From assembly GCF_016924665.1 (NCBI RefSeq), contig NZ_JAFFJT010000027.1, forward strand, positions 42,065-106,064: a stretch of 64,000 bases of DNA, written 5' to 3'. Source of the DNA: Nocardioides sp. SYSU D00038. GTDB lineage: Bacteria > Actinomycetota > Actinomycetes > Propionibacteriales > Nocardioidaceae. The translations under genes and the position numbers were made by a program. Positions 40,733 through 51,899 of the stretch are shown piece after piece (the stretch's first letter is position 1; every line of letters starts with the position of its first letter). The notes beneath the pieces were generated by a model, which was not told where the DNA came from, did not search any database, and saw nothing but the letters and a program-made list of their open reading frames with translations.

Positions 40733-41491
40733 ATGACCACCACTGCCCACCCCAGCGACACCCCCCGTCCCAGGGTCGCCCTCGTCACCGGCGGCTCCGG
40801 CGGCATCGGCACCGCGGTCGTCGAGCGGCTCGCGGCCGACGGCTTCGCCGTGGCCGTCCACTACGTCGGCAACCGCGACCGGGCCGAGGAGGTCGCCCGC
40901 ACCGCCGCGGCGGCGGGCGCCCGCACCGTCGTCGTGGAGGCCGACATCGCGGACGAGGCCGCGGTCGCGGCCATGTTCGACGAGGTCGAGCGGACGCTGG
41001 GCGGCGTCGACGTGCTGGTGCACAGCGCCGGCATCATGCTGCTCTCCCCGCTCGCCGAGCTCGACCTCGACGACTTCGACCGGATGCACCGCACCAACGT
41101 GCGCGGCACCGTCGTGGTCGCCCGCGAGGCGGTGCGCCGGCTGCGCGACGGCGGGGCGATCATCACCTTCTCGAGCTCGGTCGTGAAGCTCGCGCTGCCC
41201 ACCTACGCGGCCTACGCCGCCACCAAGGGCGCGGTCGACGCGATGACCATGGTCCTCGCCAAGGAGCTGCGTGGCCGCGACATCACCGTCAACGCCGTCG
41301 CCCCCGGCCCGACCGCCACGCCGCTGTTCCTCGACGGCAAGCCGCAGGAGGCCGTCGACCAGCTCGCGAAGATGCCGCCGCTGGAGCGGCTCGGAAAGCC
41401 GGCCGACATCGCCGAGGTCGTGGCACACCTCGCCGGGCCGGCCCGCTGGGTCAACGGCCAGGTCGTCTACGTCAACGGCGGCATCGCCTGA
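40733..41491 (+). CDS. SDR family oxidoreductase
   Basis: 252 residues. Cofactor motif TGGSGGIGTAVVE, HSAG in place of NNAG, catalytic FSSSVVKLALPTYAAYAATKGAVDAM (Ser, Tyr, Lys) and the GPTATPLF segment. ATG preceded by GGAAGGAAGG. Divergent from its probable TetR regulator and followed after 49 bases by a second SDR, likely in one operon. Substrate unknown. Confidence 0.92.
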   Translation: MTTTAHPSDTPRPRVALVTGGSGGIGTAVVERLAADGFAVAVHYVGNRDRAEEVARTAAAAGARTVVVEADIADEAAVAAMFDEVERTLGGVDVLVHSAGIMLLSPLAELDLDDFDRMHRTNVRGTVVVAREAVRRLRDGGAIITFSSSVVKLALPTYAAYAATKGAVDAMTMVLAKELRGRDITVNAVAPGPTATPLFLDGKPQEAVDQLAKMPPLERLGKPADIAEVVAHLAGPARWVNGQVVYVNGGIA

Positions 41492-41540
41492 CCGCACCAC
41501 CCACTCGTCCGCTCACCACACCGACCGAAGGAGAACCGCC

Positions 41541-42461
41541 ATGACCACCCCCAGCTCCCCGGACCCCACCGCTCGCACGGTCCTCATCACCGGCGCCTCC
41601 GGCGGCTTCGGCGCGCTGACCGCGCGGGCGCTGGCCGACGCCGGCCACACCGTCTACGCCGGGATGCGCGACCTCGGGGCGCGCAACCGGCAGGCCGCCG
41701 AGGACGCCCGCAGCTACGCCGGCGAGCACGGCGTCGACCTCCGACCCGTTGAGATGGACGTCGTCGACCAGCGCTCGGTCGACCGCGCCGTGGCCACCGT
41801 GATCGAGGAGGCGGGCCGGATCGACGTGCTGCTCCACAACGCCGGCCACATGACGATCGGCCCCACCGAGGCGTTCGAGCCCGAGCAGCTCGTGGAGCTC
41901 TACGAGACCAACGTCGTCTCCACCCAGCGGGTCAACCGCGCGGTGCTGCCGCACCTGCGGGCCCAGCGCGACGGGCTGGTGCTGTGGATGGGGTCGTCGA
42001 GCACCCGCGGCGGCACCCCGCCGTACCTGGCGCCGTACTTCGCGGCCAAGGCCGGGATGGACTCCCTCGCCGTGAGCTACGCCGCCGAGCTCGCCCGGTT
42101 CGGCATCGACACCGCGATCGTCGTGCCCGGCTCGTTCACCGTCGGCACCAACCACTTCGCCCACGCCGGTCATGCCGCCGACACCGAGGTCGTCGCGGCC
42201 TACGAGAGCGAGTACGCCGGGCTGGTCGACCAGGTCGCCGCCAAGCTCGCCGACCTCGCGCCCGCCGACCAGGACCCTGGCGACGTCGCCCGCGCGGTGG
42301 TCGACCTGGTCGCGACCCCGAAGGGCCACCGGCCGTTCCGGGTGCACGTCGACCCCGCCGACGACGGTGCCGAGGTGGTCAACGCCGTGGGCGACCGGGT
42401 GCGGCGCGAGTTCTACCGCCGGGTCGGTCTCGAGGACCTGCTCCAGCCAGCCCTGGCGTGA
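41541..42461 (+). CDS. SDR family oxidoreductase
   Basis: 306 residues. Cofactor motif TGASGGFGALTARAL, HNAGHM, catalytic GSSSTRGGTPPYLAPYFAAKAGMDSL. The longer C-terminal region is characteristic of extended-substrate SDRs. ATG after an AAGGAG site. Second member of the TetR-controlled SDR pair; both probably act on the same pathway or toxicant. Confidence 0.92.
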   Translation: MTTPSSPDPTARTVLITGASGGFGALTARALADAGHTVYAGMRDLGARNRQAAEDARSYAGEHGVDLRPVEMDVVDQRSVDRAVATVIEEAGRIDVLLHNAGHMTIGPTEAFEPEQLVELYETNVVSTQRVNRAVLPHLRAQRDGLVLWMGSSSTRGGTPPYLAPYFAAKAGMDSLAVSYAAELARFGIDTAIVVPGSFTVGTNHFAHAGHAADTEVVAAYESEYAGLVDQVAAKLADLAPADQDPGDVARAVVDLVATPKGHRPFRVHVDPADDGAEVVNAVGDRVRREFYRRVGLEDLLQPALA

Positions 42462-42539
42462 CGCGTCAGGGCGAGCCGACCCGGGAGACCGGCCGGGCGC
42501 CCACCTCGCCGTAGGTCACGGCGCGTGGATGGTGGCGCG

Positions 42540-42860
42540 ATGACCGAGTCCGCCCGAGGGACGGGATGGCAGCCGCTCGGCGGGCCGTGGGCCCGGGTCA
42601 CCGTCCTCTTCCAGCTGGCGATCTTCGCCCTCCCGGTGCAGCGCGCCCTGTCCGGCGGCCTGGACAGCACGTTCTGGCTCCCCGTCGCCGCCCTGGTGAC
42701 GACCGCAGCGGCCGGGCTGCTGGTGCTCGTGTCGCCGCCGTGGCGCCGCGTCGGCCTCCGGGTCACGGGCGCCACGGTCGTCGCGGCGCTGCTCGAGGCG
42801 CTGCTGGTGGTGGGTCTCGTGCTCGTCCACGCACAACGGACCGGCTGGCGGCTCCACTGA
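42540..42860 (+). CDS. Small membrane protein
   Basis: 106 residues with three hydrophobic segments (about residues 20-40, 46-66, 75-96). Starts with ATG at 42540. No family recognised. Located 78 bases after the SDR pair and directly before a strong terminator. Confidence 0.65.
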   Translation: MTESARGTGWQPLGGPWARVTVLFQLAIFALPVQRALSGGLDSTFWLPVAALVTTAAAGLLVLVSPPWRRVGLRVTGATVVAALLEALLVVGLVLVHAQRTGWRLH

Positions 42861-42872
42861 GCTCCCATCACG

Positions 42873-42914
42873 ACGACGAAGGGCCCCGACCGGACGGTCG
42901 GGGCCCTTCGTCGT
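42873..42914. terminator. Perfect 19-bp stem-loop, bidirectional terminator
   Basis: ACGACGAAGGGCCCCGACC (42873-42891) pairs perfectly with 42896-42914 around a GGAC loop. It lies between the small membrane gene and the convergent tmRNA gene and probably terminates both transcripts. Confidence 0.85.
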
Positions 42915-42949
42915 AGTGTCCTCGCGAGGGGTGCCACGTGGCATGGCGG

Positions 42950-43320
42950 TGGTGGAGCTGGCGGGAATCGAACCCGCGTCCTCGAGCGTCGAACCAGGTC
43001 TTCTCCGGGTGCAGTCAGTGATGTCGTTCTGCTCGGCCCCGGCGCTCGCACTGACACGTCGCCGACAGGCCCAGTCACGGAATAGTCCCGCTCACCCTCC
43101 GCGACAAGGAATGAGCAGCAAGTCTCCTAGATGACGCCAGGGTCCGGGCCGGAGACGGATACCCGGTCTGACGCTTCGATCACCGCTCAGGCGGCGAGAG
43201 CGAAGGAACTGCGCTTAGCGTTGGCAGTTATTGGTTTCCAGCGATCGTTTACGAGATGACGCTGGCTCCTCGACCCGCTTCCCCTGGAACTAACGTCCCA
43301 AGTCGAAACCGATCAGCCCC
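42950..43320 (-). ncRNA. ssrA: Transfer-messenger RNA (tmRNA)
   Basis: The 5' end GGGGCTGATCGGTTTCGAC (reading down from 43320) and the 3' end ...GGTTCGATTCCCGCCAGCTCCACCA (ending at 42950) form the tRNA-like domain, with the acceptor pairing GGGGCTG/CAGCTCC. The tag frame at 43225-43187 reads ANAKRSSFALAA followed by TGA, the ALAA degron typical of tmRNA. With alanyl-tmRNA and SmpB (encoded at 44768) it releases stalled ribosomes and tags the nascent chain for proteolysis. CCA is genome-encoded. Confidence 0.95.
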
Positions 43321-43383
43321 TCTTGAGTTGTGCTTCCACTCTAGTGGGTGCAACCGACCAGACCCAGCCCTTATGCCCGCGGC

Positions 43384-43887
43384 TCAGCTCAGCCGCGCGC
43401 CGTGGGCGCTCAGCGCCCGGGCCAGCGCGTCGGCGTACCCGCTCTCGCGCAGGTCCTTGACCGGGTTGTCGACCACCCGGTTGAGGTGCTCGCGGCTGGC
43501 GTTGCAGCGGATCTCGCCCATCGGCCCGACCAGGCGTAGCGACGCGACCGCGAACGGTCCCAGCCCCTGGCGGATCACGTGGAGGTCGCGGCAGGCGACC
43601 GTCCAGGCCGGCCCGGTGGCACCGTCGACGGTGAACGACGCCCGGCCGTCGTCGACGTGGAGGGTGCCGTAGATCGCGTTGAGGGTGCCGCCCATCGCGC
43701 CGATCACGCCGCCGCCCAGGACCTCGAGGTTCCACGTCGACGCGACGGCGGGTGCGAGCGGAGGCACCGGCCCCGGCGGGACGGCCGGCGGCGAGCGGAA
43801 CGACCGCACCAGGGCGACCGCACCCGCGACCACCACGAGGAGGCCGAGCGCACCCACCACCAGCAGGGCCAGGACGAGGACGGACAC
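43384..43887 (-). CDS. Membrane-anchored protein of unknown function
   Basis: 167 residues with a GTG start immediately after the amidohydrolase stop (no gap). One N-terminal membrane segment (residues ~3-28), a Pro-rich linker, then a small domain containing GAMGGTLNAIYGTLHVDDG, and a C-terminal RESGYADALARALSAHG helix. Lies between the amidohydrolase and ssrA. No family recognised. Confidence 0.7.
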   Translation of the reverse strand: MSVLVLALLVVGALGLLVVVAGAVALVRSFRSPPAVPPGPVPPLAPAVASTWNLEVLGGGVIGAMGGTLNAIYGTLHVDDGRASFTVDGATGPAWTVACRDLHVIRQGLGPFAVASLRLVGPMGEIRCNASREHLNRVVDNPVKDLRESGYADALARALSAHGARLS

Positions 43888-44775
43888 TCAGGCACCACCC
43901 TCGCCGAGCAGCCGGACGGCGTTGTGCCAGCAGACCGAGCGCAGCCAGTCGTCCCCGAGGTCGAGCCGGACCAGCCCGTCGAGCTGCTCGGCGTAGGGGT
44001 CCGGGATGGTCGGGAAGTCGGAGCCGAACAGGATCCGCGGCTCCAGGTCGCGCAGCCGCGGCACGACGCGCTCGTCGAAGTGCTCGCGGAAGAAGTAGCT
44101 GACCGCCATCGAGGTGTCGAGGTGGACGCCCTCGTGGCGGTCGGCCAGGTCGAGGAAGGCCATCGACTCCGGTGCGCCGAGGTGGGCCACCACGACGGTG
44201 AGCCGCGGGTGACGGGACAGCAGCCGCGCCATCGACTCGGGACCTGTGAACTCGGTGCCGACCGGCCCCGACCCGGCGTGCACCAGCACCGGCGTGCCGG
44301 CGTCCTCGAGCACTCCCCACGCCTCGTCGAGCAGCGGGTCGTCGAGGTGGAAGCCGCCCACCTGCTGGTGCACCTTGACGATCTCGACGCCCTCGGCGAC
44401 GAGCTCGCCGACGTACGACGCGACGCCCTCCTCGGGGTAGAGCGTGGCCGACCAGAGCGCCTCGGGCACCTCGGCGGCGAAGGCGCGCGACCAGTCGTTG
44501 AGGTAGGCCGCGACGCCGGGCTTGTGGGCGTAGGGCAGGGTCGGGAACCGGCGTACGCCGAACGCGCGCAGCAGCTCGACCCGCTCCTCGGCGGGCTGCC
44601 GGTAGCGGATCGGCCACTCGCGCCCGATCAGCGGGCCGGCCTGGTCGAACTGGCGCCACACCGCGGCCTCGATGTTGGGCGGCAGGAAGTGCGCGTGCGC
44701 GTCGAAGAGCCCCGGGAGCCCGAGCGCGGTCCAGAAGGCGCGGACCGGTGCGACGTCGGGGTGCGCCTCAGTCAC
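43888..44775 (-). CDS. Amidohydrolase-2 family metal-dependent hydrolase
   Basis: 295 residues with a GTG start that overlaps the end of smpB by eight bases. TIM-barrel hydrolase motifs: the HxH metal pair in [10 protein letters not shown], His in [18 protein letters not shown] and the Asp in [13 protein letters not shown]. Related to ACMSD-type decarboxylases/lactonases; substrate unknown. Co-transcribed with smpB and the downstream membrane protein. Confidence 0.88.
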   Translation of the reverse strand: MTEAHPDVAPVRAFWTALGLPGLFDAHAHFLPPNIEAAVWRQFDQAGPLIGREWPIRYRQPAEERVELLRAFGVRRFPTLPYAHKPGVAAYLNDWSRAFAAEVPEALWSATLYPEEGVASYVGELVAEGVEIVKVHQQVGGFHLDDPLLDEAWGVLEDAGTPVLVHAGSGPVGTEFTGPESMARLLSRHPRLTVVVAHLGAPESMAFLDLADRHEGVHLDTSMAVSYFFREHFDERVVPRLRDLEPRILFGSDFPTIPDPYAEQLDGLVRLDLGDDWLRSVCWHNAVRLLGEGGA

Positions 44776-45247
44776 GCATGCCCTTCAGCCGCCGTCCGAC
44801 GGCCTGCTCGACCTCGCGGTTGGCCTGCCGCTCGGCGATGGAGTGGCGCTTGTCCCACGACTTCTTGCCCTTGGCGAGAGCGATCTCGACCTTGGCGCGG
44901 CCGTCGAGGAAGTACAGAGACAGGGGTACGACGGTCAGGCCGCGCTCGTTGACCCGCCGCTCGATCTTGTCGATCTCCTCGCGGTTGAGCAGCAGCTTGC
45001 GCTTGCGGCGCGCGGAGTGGTTGGTCCAGGTGCCCTGGGAGTACTCGGGGATGTGGACGCCGTGCAGCCACGCCTCCCCGCGGTCGATGTCGACGAACCC
45101 GTCGACCAGCGAGGCCCGGCCCTGCCGCAGCGACTTCACCTCGGTCCCCTGCAGCACCAGCCCGGCCTCGAAGGTGTCCTCGATGGCGAAGTCGTGACGC
45201 GCCTTCTTGTTCTGCGCGATCATCTTCCGCCCCTGTTCCTTCGGCAT
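44768..45247 (-). CDS. smpB: SsrA-binding protein
   Basis: 159 residues, normal length. Binds the tRNA-like domain of tmRNA during trans-translation. Conserved parts: [51 protein letters not shown], and the basic C-terminal tail [26 protein letters not shown]. ssrA itself lies 1.4 kb downstream on the same strand. Confidence 0.97.
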   Translation of the reverse strand: MPKEQGRKMIAQNKKARHDFAIEDTFEAGLVLQGTEVKSLRQGRASLVDGFVDIDRGEAWLHGVHIPEYSQGTWTNHSARRKRKLLLNREEIDKIERRVNERGLTVVPLSLYFLDGRAKVEIALAKGKKSWDKRHSIAERQANREVEQAVGRRLKGMRD

Positions 45248-45294
45248 CCCCCCATTCTCGCAGGCGCGGGCAACGGGGTTTGCCGCAACCGCCC

Positions 45295-45574
45295 GCTGGT
45301 TGAGGAAGCTGCGCCGGCGGTGGTTGAGGTGCGAGCGGAGCGAGCCTCGAAATCACCGCCCCCGAACGTCGGCCGTCCCACCGGAAGGGCGTTCGGCCCA
45401 CCGGGTTTCGAGGCTCGTCGCTGGCGCTCCTCGCACCTCAACCAGCGCCGGCGGTGGTTGAGGTGCGAGCGGAGCGAGCCTCGAAACCACCGCACCCGAA
45501 CGGCTACCGTCCCCACCGGAGGGCGCTCGTCCCACCGGGTAACGAGGGAAGGACCTCGTCCTTCCTCGACCAGC
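45295..45574. repeat. Cluster of interspersed palindromic repeats (GGTTGAGG...CTCGAAACC family)
   Basis: Copies at 45321-45354, 45403-45446 (reverse), 45455-45488 and 45537-45574 (reverse, diverged), with a partial at 45295-45310. The core reads GGTTGAGGTGCGAGC then CGAGCCTCGAAACC. Some copies extend into a conserved flank, GGGCGTTCGGCCCACCGGG (45387-45405). The cluster fills the 332-base gap between smpB and the M23 gene, which has no coding frame I can support. Confidence 0.85.
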
Positions 45575-45579
45575 GTCGA

Positions 45580-46842
45580 TCAGAGGTAGCCCATCGGGTC
45601 GACGGCGTTGCCGTCGCGCAGGATCGTGAAGTGCAGGTGGCAGCCGGTGGACCAGCCGGTCGAGCCGACGTAGCCGACGGTCTGGCCGCGCTTGACCCGC
45701 GCCCCCTCCCCGACCCGGTACGACGTCGCGTGGTTGTAGACCGCGGTGATCACGTGGCCGTTGACCCGGCCGACGTTGACGTAGAGGCGGTTGCCGTAGA
45801 CCGAGCTGTAGTAGCTGGAGACCACGGTGCCGTCGGCGACGGCGCGCAGCGGGCTGCCGCAGCCGGCGCCGAAGTCGGTGCCGTCGTGGAGACCCCAGTA
45901 GCCGTAGATCGGGTGCTTGCGGTAGCCGAACGGCGAGGTCACCGAGCCGGTGACCGGGTCGAGCAGCAGGCCGTCGCTGTTGCCGGTGTAGCCCGGGCTG
46001 TCGTCCTGGGCCGCGGCCGCCATGATCTGCTGCTTGATCTTCTCCTCCTCGCGCTTGAGCTTGGCGAGGAGCGCCTCGTCGGCGGCGCGGGCCTGCCGGG
46101 CCTTGGCCTCCGCGGCCTTGGAGGAGTCGACGAGGGTGCGCACGCTGGCCTTGGCGGCCCGCGCCTCCTCGAAGAGGCCGGCGATGACCTCGAGGTTCTG
46201 CGCGGCCTCACGGCGGCGCAGCTCGATCTCGCGCTTGGTCCGCGCCACCGCGGCCTTCTGCTCCTCCAGCTGCGCCTCGATCTCGGTGAGGCCGGCGAAG
46301 GAGATGCTCTCGCGGTCGACGACGGCCTGGTTGAGGCCGAGGCGGCGCGAGAGCTCCTCGGGGCTGCTCGACTCCAGCAGCGTCGAGAACGCGATCAGCT
46401 GCGAGGGGCCCTGGGTGTACTGGTCGGTGACCGTGTCGACGACGACCTCGCGCTGCGCGGCGAGCTCGGCCCGGCCCTGCGCCAGCTCGGCCTGCGCCTG
46501 CTCCAGCCGGGCCTCGGCCTCGGTGAGCTTCTGCTGCATCTCGGCGTCCTTGGCGCGAGCCTTGACCAGCTGGGCCTCGGTCTCGGCGAGCGACGCCTTG
46601 GCCCGCTCCAGCCGGACCCGCGCCTTCTCCACGGCAGCCGCGGCGGCGCGCACCTCCTTGCTGGAGTGCTCGAGCTCGTCGTTGGCCTGCGCGATCTGGT
46701 TCCGGACGTCCTTCTGCTTCTGCTCGAGGTCGTCGGAGTCAGCGGCGTAGGCGATGGGGAGGGCCATCGCGCCGACGGCGAGGGTGCTGACGACCGCGGT
46801 CGCGAGCACGCGCCGGCGGGCGGCGCCGGGGAAGTAGCGCAC
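45580..46842 (-). CDS. Secreted M23 (LytM) peptidase with coiled coil, EnvC/RipC-like FtsEX partner
   Basis: 420 residues. Signal peptide (cleaved near AYAAD), a long coiled-coil region (residues ~37-280, Glu/Ala/Lys heptads) and a C-terminal LytM domain with the zinc motifs GLHDGTDFG and CHLHFT. Placed 54 bases downstream of ftsX, the position of EnvC-type activators: FtsEX ATP hydrolysis is transmitted through the coiled coil to control septal wall hydrolysis. All zinc ligands appear intact, so it may cut peptidoglycan itself. Confidence 0.92.
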   Translation of the reverse strand: MRYFPGAARRRVLATAVVSTLAVGAMALPIAYAADSDDLEQKQKDVRNQIAQANDELEHSSKEVRAAAAAVEKARVRLERAKASLAETEAQLVKARAKDAEMQQKLTEAEARLEQAQAELAQGRAELAAQREVVVDTVTDQYTQGPSQLIAFSTLLESSSPEELSRRLGLNQAVVDRESISFAGLTEIEAQLEEQKAAVARTKREIELRRREAAQNLEVIAGLFEEARAAKASVRTLVDSSKAAEAKARQARAADEALLAKLKREEEKIKQQIMAAAAQDDSPGYTGNSDGLLLDPVTGSVTSPFGYRKHPIYGYWGLHDGTDFGAGCGSPLRAVADGTVVSSYYSSVYGNRLYVNVGRVNGHVITAVYNHATSYRVGEGARVKRGQTVGYVGSTGWSTGCHLHFTILRDGNAVDPMGYL

Positions 46843-46896
46843 GGATCTGCCTTCGGTGTTCGGGGAAGTGAACCCCTCGACCGTAGGGCAGCGAGG

Positions 46897-47808
46897 TCAG
46901 ACTTTGATGTATTTGCCCGTCAGCGCGAGTGTCGGGATCACCGTCAGCACCGGAGCCAGGATCGCGATCACGACCAGCGCCACGGTGTAGTCCTCCATGC
47001 CGATCCACGGCATGAACGAGATCGACTCCGAGATCCGTTCCTGCACGCCGAAGTACATGAACGCTGCCAGCGCTCCGCCGGCCAGCACGACGGCGATCAC
47101 CGCGCTCACGATCACCTCCATCACGAACGGGATCGCGATGTAGAGCGTCGAGGCCCCGACCAGGCGCATGATGCCGATCTCGCGGCGTCTGGCCATGGCC
47201 GCGAGCCGGATCGTGTTGGCCACGAGCAGCAGCGCGGCGAGCACCAGGAACGCCGCGACACCGAGGGCGCCCCACTGCAGGATGCCGAGCCACTCGTACA
47301 GCGGTTTGAGGTCGTCGCGCAGGTCGCGCAGCTGGGAGACACCGTCGAGGCCCACCACCTCGCTGGTGATGCCCTCGTACTCGTTGGGGTCGTTGAGGGT
47401 GATCCAGTACGACTCCGGCATGTCCTCGGCGCTCATCGCCGCCAGCAGGCTGTCTCGGCGTTCGTCGCCGTAGAGCTCCTTGACCTTGTCGAACGCCTCG
47501 GTGCGGGACTCGAACCGGTAGTCCTTGACCTCGGGGTTGTTCTCGATCACGTCGGTGATCTGCTGCTTCTGGGCGTCGGTCGCCTCGCCGGCGCAGGAGG
47601 GGTTGGGGTCGCGGTCGCGGCAGAGGTACGCCGTGACCTGCAGCTCGTCGCCGAGGTAGCGCACCGCGATGTCGGACTGCTGGCGCAGGAGCACGCCGAG
47701 GCCCACCAGGGTCATCGACACGAACAGGGTCAGGATCACCGCGATGTGCATGGAGAGGTTGCGGCGCAGCCCCTGGCGGAGCTCGGAGAAGACGTATCGC
47801 AGCTGCAT
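46897..47808 (-). CDS. ftsX: Cell-division protein FtsX (permease-like)
   Basis: 303 residues. Cytosolic N-terminus (MQLRYVFSELRQGLRRNLSMH), first membrane segment, a large extracytoplasmic domain (with a Cys pair near residues 63 and 72), then three more segments; the cytosolic loop ARRREIGIMRLVGAS is the FtsX signature. It forms the FtsEX complex with the ATPase encoded directly upstream (30-base gap) and likely drives the M23 protein downstream. Confidence 0.96.
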   Translation of the reverse strand: MQLRYVFSELRQGLRRNLSMHIAVILTLFVSMTLVGLGVLLRQQSDIAVRYLGDELQVTAYLCRDRDPNPSCAGEATDAQKQQITDVIENNPEVKDYRFESRTEAFDKVKELYGDERRDSLLAAMSAEDMPESYWITLNDPNEYEGITSEVVGLDGVSQLRDLRDDLKPLYEWLGILQWGALGVAAFLVLAALLLVANTIRLAAMARRREIGIMRLVGASTLYIAIPFVMEVIVSAVIAVVLAGGALAAFMYFGVQERISESISFMPWIGMEDYTVALVVIAILAPVLTVIPTLALTGKYIKV

Positions 47809-47838
47809 GGGAGGGGGCTCTCTGGTTCCGGGGGAAGG

Positions 47839-48528
47839 TCAGCTCTGGACGTCGTAGGCGCCCTGCGCCTCGTCGCGCACCACGCGGCCGTCGACCAGCT
47901 CGATGACCCGCTTGCGCATCTGGTCGACGATGCTCGCGTCGTGGGTGGCCATCACGACCGTGGTGCCGGTGGCGTTGATCCGGTCGAGCAGGTTCATGAT
48001 CCCGGCCGAGGTGGTGGGGTCGAGGTTGCCGGTGGGCTCGTCGGCGATCAGGATCATCGGCCGGTTGACGAACGCCCGGGCGATCGCGACCCGCTGCTGC
48101 TCGCCACCCGACAGCTCGTCGGGGAACCGGTCGCCCTTGCCCTCGAGCCCGACCAGCTCGAGGGTCGCGGGCACGTCGCGGGCGATGTCGCGGCGCGACT
48201 TGCCGATCACCTGGAGCGCGAAGCCGACGTTCTCGGCGACGGTCTTGGTGTTGAGCAGGCGGAAGTCCTGGAAGACGGTGCCGATCTGGCGGCGCAGCCG
48301 CGGCACCTTCCAGCCGGCCATCCGGTTGATCTCCTTGCCGGCCACGTGCACCCGCCCCGAGGTGGGACGGGTCTCGCGCAGGATCAGGCGCAGCGCGGTG
48401 GACTTGCCGGAGCCGGAGGCGCCGACCAGGAAGACGAACTCCCCCTTCGCGATGTCGGCTGAGACCCGCTCGAGAGCGGGGCGCCGGGTGCCGGGGTAGG
48501 TCTTGGTGACCTGGTCGAAGCGAATCAC
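47839..48528 (-). CDS. ftsE: Cell-division ATP-binding protein FtsE
   Basis: 229 residues from the GTG at 48528, the standard FtsE length. Walker [11 protein letters not shown]-loop in VFQDFRLL, signature LSGGEQQR, Walker [14 protein letters not shown] and H-loop MATHDASIV are intact. Upstream in-frame codons lack family similarity. First gene of the ftsE-ftsX-M23 group. Confidence 0.97.
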   Translation of the reverse strand: MIRFDQVTKTYPGTRRPALERVSADIAKGEFVFLVGASGSGKSTALRLILRETRPTSGRVHVAGKEINRMAGWKVPRLRRQIGTVFQDFRLLNTKTVAENVGFALQVIGKSRRDIARDVPATLELVGLEGKGDRFPDELSGGEQQRVAIARAFVNRPMILIADEPTGNLDPTTSAGIMNLLDRINATGTTVVMATHDASIVDQMRKRVIELVDGRVVRDEAQGAYDVQS

Positions 48529-48632
48529 GTGGACCGAGGCTACGCGCCGCACCCAGTGTTCCCCGGGAGGCTGGGCCGCGGGCGCGTGGGCCGTGTCCCG
48601 GCTCACCCCGCGCCGGTCTCTACGCTGGCCGC

Positions 48633-49283
48633 ATGCGCCTGCCCGTCGGCTCGACCCTGGCCTCGCTGGTCGCGACCGCGGCCGCGGTCGCGGCGGGCGT
48701 CGCGGTGCTGGGACCGGCGGCGGGCACGGGCGAGGTGCCGAGCGCGGCGCCCACGCCGCTGACCGGCTACGACACCTCGACGGTGACGATCGAGCGGGCG
48801 CCGTTCTGCGACGACGTGCCGGACGCCGCCATCACCCGGGCCCTCGACGCCGACGCGACCGGCGCCGAGGCGTGGGGCAACGGCGACCCGGTGCCGCTGC
48901 CGTCGGGCGCCGACACCGCCCACGAGTTCGGCTGCACCTGGACCGCCGACGACGGCTCGGCGGTCAGCGCCTGGGTCTTCGCCCCGCAGGTCGACCGCCG
49001 CACCGCGCGCTCGCTGGTCAACCAGGTGCGGCGCACCGAGGGCTGCACCACTCCCCCGGGCCCGGCGTACGGCGACCCGACCCTCGCCTCGACCTGCACC
49101 TCCGGCGGCACCGTGGTGGTCGGTCACCGGGGCCTGTTCGGCGACGCCTGGCTCACCTGCACCGTGTCGGCGCCGGTCGCCGGCACCGCCGGCACCGCCG
49201 GCACCGCCGGCACCACACGGACAGCGCTCACCAGCCGGGCGGGCGAGTGGTGCGTGGCGGTCGCCGAGGCCGCGCGGGCCTGA
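48633..49283 (+). CDS. Secreted protein of unknown function
   Basis: 216 residues with a signal peptide (residues 1-~25) and six Cys in the mature part, suggesting disulfides. Near the C-terminus a 9-base DNA repeat (49181-49214) encodes Ala-Gly-Thr units. It is the only plus-strand gene between prfB and ftsE, interrupting the conserved prfB-ftsEX order. DUF3558-like by layout, but not securely assigned. Confidence 0.65.
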   Translation: MRLPVGSTLASLVATAAAVAAGVAVLGPAAGTGEVPSAAPTPLTGYDTSTVTIERAPFCDDVPDAAITRALDADATGAEAWGNGDPVPLPSGADTAHEFGCTWTADDGSAVSAWVFAPQVDRRTARSLVNQVRRTEGCTTPPGPAYGDPTLASTCTSGGTVVVGHRGLFGDAWLTCTVSAPVAGTAGTAGTAGTTRTALTSRAGEWCVAVAEAARA

Positions 49284-49305
49284 GCCCCGCAGCGGCGGGC
49301 GGGGA

Positions 49306-50424
<1,119 letters not shown>

Positions 50425-50492
50425 GTGGAGCAACACTACGGGGCCGGGCACCACGGTGTCGCCACCGCACCCTCGCGGTGGGGACGGTCGGC

Positions 50493-50933
50493 TCAGGCCC
50501 GGCCGAACACCTGCACGGCGTACCACCGGCCGCCGGCCCGGCGCGCGGCCAGCCCGAGCAGCCGGTAGCGCGGCTCGAGGATGTTGGCGCGGTGTCCGGG
50601 CGAGCGCATCCAGCCGGTCACGACCGCCCGGCCGGAGGGGAAGCCCACCGCGACGTTCTCGCCGACCATGCTCAGCCGGCAGGTGCGCAGCACCGGCCCG
50701 AGGTCCTGGTGGAACATCCGGCGCTGCTTGGCCATCCGCACGGCCTGGCGGCGCGCGAACCGCTGCACGCAGTCCTGCTTGACCAGCCTGGCCAGACCCG
50801 CGGCGGTGCGCTGGGCGTTGGTCGCGGCGACGGCCTGCGCCTGGTAGCGCGACTTGGCGTCGGCGTGCGCCGGCTGGGTCGCGGGTACGACGAGCGCCAG
50901 GCCGAGCAGGAGGGTCAGGACGAGGCGTCTCAT
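50493..50933 (-). CDS. Secreted CAP (SCP) domain protein
   Basis: 146 residues. Signal peptide cleaved near AHADAK, then a CAP domain: [11 protein letters not shown], the GENVAVG core, [16 protein letters not shown] (the family HRxNI motif) and VQVFGRA at the end. Two Cys in the mature chain. Function of bacterial CAP proteins is mostly unknown. Confidence 0.92.
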   Translation of the reverse strand: MRRLVLTLLLGLALVVPATQPAHADAKSRYQAQAVAATNAQRTAAGLARLVKQDCVQRFARRQAVRMAKQRRMFHQDLGPVLRTCRLSMVGENVAVGFPSGRAVVTGWMRSPGHRANILEPRYRLLGLAARRAGGRWYAVQVFGRA

Positions 50934-50942
50934 GCCACGACG

Positions 50943-51854
50943 CTACGTCGCCGGGGCCGACTCCGCACGCGGAACGTCGGAGTGGCGCACCGGGCAGCCG
51001 CGCACGCCGGGGGTCGGGAAGGTGCCGAGCCGCTCGACGTCGTGGCCGTCGGGGTAGCTGCGGATCCAGGAGATGTCCTCGACCAGCTTGGGCCGGCGCC
51101 GGACCGGGAACGCCCGCAGCACCACGCCGCGGCCCCGCAGGGCGGCCCGGCCGGCCCGCTCGACCCAGGCCGGTGGGGCGTCGTAGCGCAGCGCCTGGCG
51201 CAGCGGCTCGTCCATCAGCGCCCGCGCGAACACCCCGGCCGGCCGCGCGAGGGGCTTGGCGTAGAAGGTCTTCATCAGGTCCAGCGTCGCGTCGGCGACC
51301 CGGCGCCCGCCCTCGTCGTAGGCGAAGTGGTCGCGCTCGTAGTCGTCGAGGTAGGTCGCGAAACCGTGGTAGGTCGTGGGCACGTCCTTGATCCCCATGT
51401 GGCGGCCGAGCGTGCGGTAGTAGTGCACGGAGGCCTCGACCTCCGCGTGGGTCAGCGGGCGCTTGCCGTAGTCGTCGAGCCAGCGCTTCGGCACCACCAC
51501 GAACGTCGCCAGCACGTAGAGCATCTCGTGGTTGGGGATGTCGTAGCTGCGGTGCATCTGGTTGATCCGGCGGATCGCGGCGCGCGACTCCGGGTGGTCG
51601 AAGCCGAGGCGCGCGGGCGGGTCGAGCAGCAGCGCGGTGTCGTCGTAGCGCTTCTGCACGTTGCCGGTGAACTCACCGGTCTCGTCGAGCAGGCGGCCGA
51701 TGCCGGGCACGGCGTAGGTGCGGAACAGCGCGAAGCTGAGCGCCTGGTTCATGTCCCAGGGGAACTCGTGGGCGACGACGTTGTAGTAGATCTCGGTGCA
51801 GTCGCGCTCGGGGTCGAGCGACTCGTTGCGCCGCTTCCAGTGGGTGCGCCTCAT
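50943..51854 (-). CDS. DUF2236/MpaB-family oxygenase-like protein
   Basis: 303 residues. Helical protein with the family's conserved His-containing segments ([42 protein letters not shown]) similar to latex-clearing protein and MpaB haem-binding proteins. No signal peptide. Divergent from a TetR gene whose promoter contains an inverted repeat. Confidence 0.82.
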   Translation of the reverse strand: MRRTHWKRRNESLDPERDCTEIYYNVVAHEFPWDMNQALSFALFRTYAVPGIGRLLDETGEFTGNVQKRYDDTALLLDPPARLGFDHPESRAAIRRINQMHRSYDIPNHEMLYVLATFVVVPKRWLDDYGKRPLTHAEVEASVHYYRTLGRHMGIKDVPTTYHGFATYLDDYERDHFAYDEGGRRVADATLDLMKTFYAKPLARPAGVFARALMDEPLRQALRYDAPPAWVERAGRAALRGRGVVLRAFPVRRRPKLVEDISWIRSYPDGHDVERLGTFPTPGVRGCPVRHSDVPRAESAPAT

Positions 51855-51863
51855 GGCGACAAA

Positions 51864-51890
51864 CTAGAGCAGCCGCTCCATTCCGTCTAG
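51864..51890. promoter_or_regulatory. Weak candidate TetR operator
   Basis: CTAGA (51864-51868) and TCTAG (51886-51890) form a short inverted repeat in the 45-base gap between the divergent DUF2236 and TetR genes. The arms are only five bases, so it is suggestive only. Confidence 0.3.
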
Positions 51891-51899
51891 GCTCGCCGC

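Noticed and set aside
45454..48462. A 1002-codon plus-strand frame
   Set aside because: Antisense to the M23, FtsX and FtsE genes, all with intact motifs.
49181..49214. Independent repeat element
   Set aside because: It is a 9-base coding repeat inside a secreted-protein gene (Ala-Gly-Thr units), explained by slippage.
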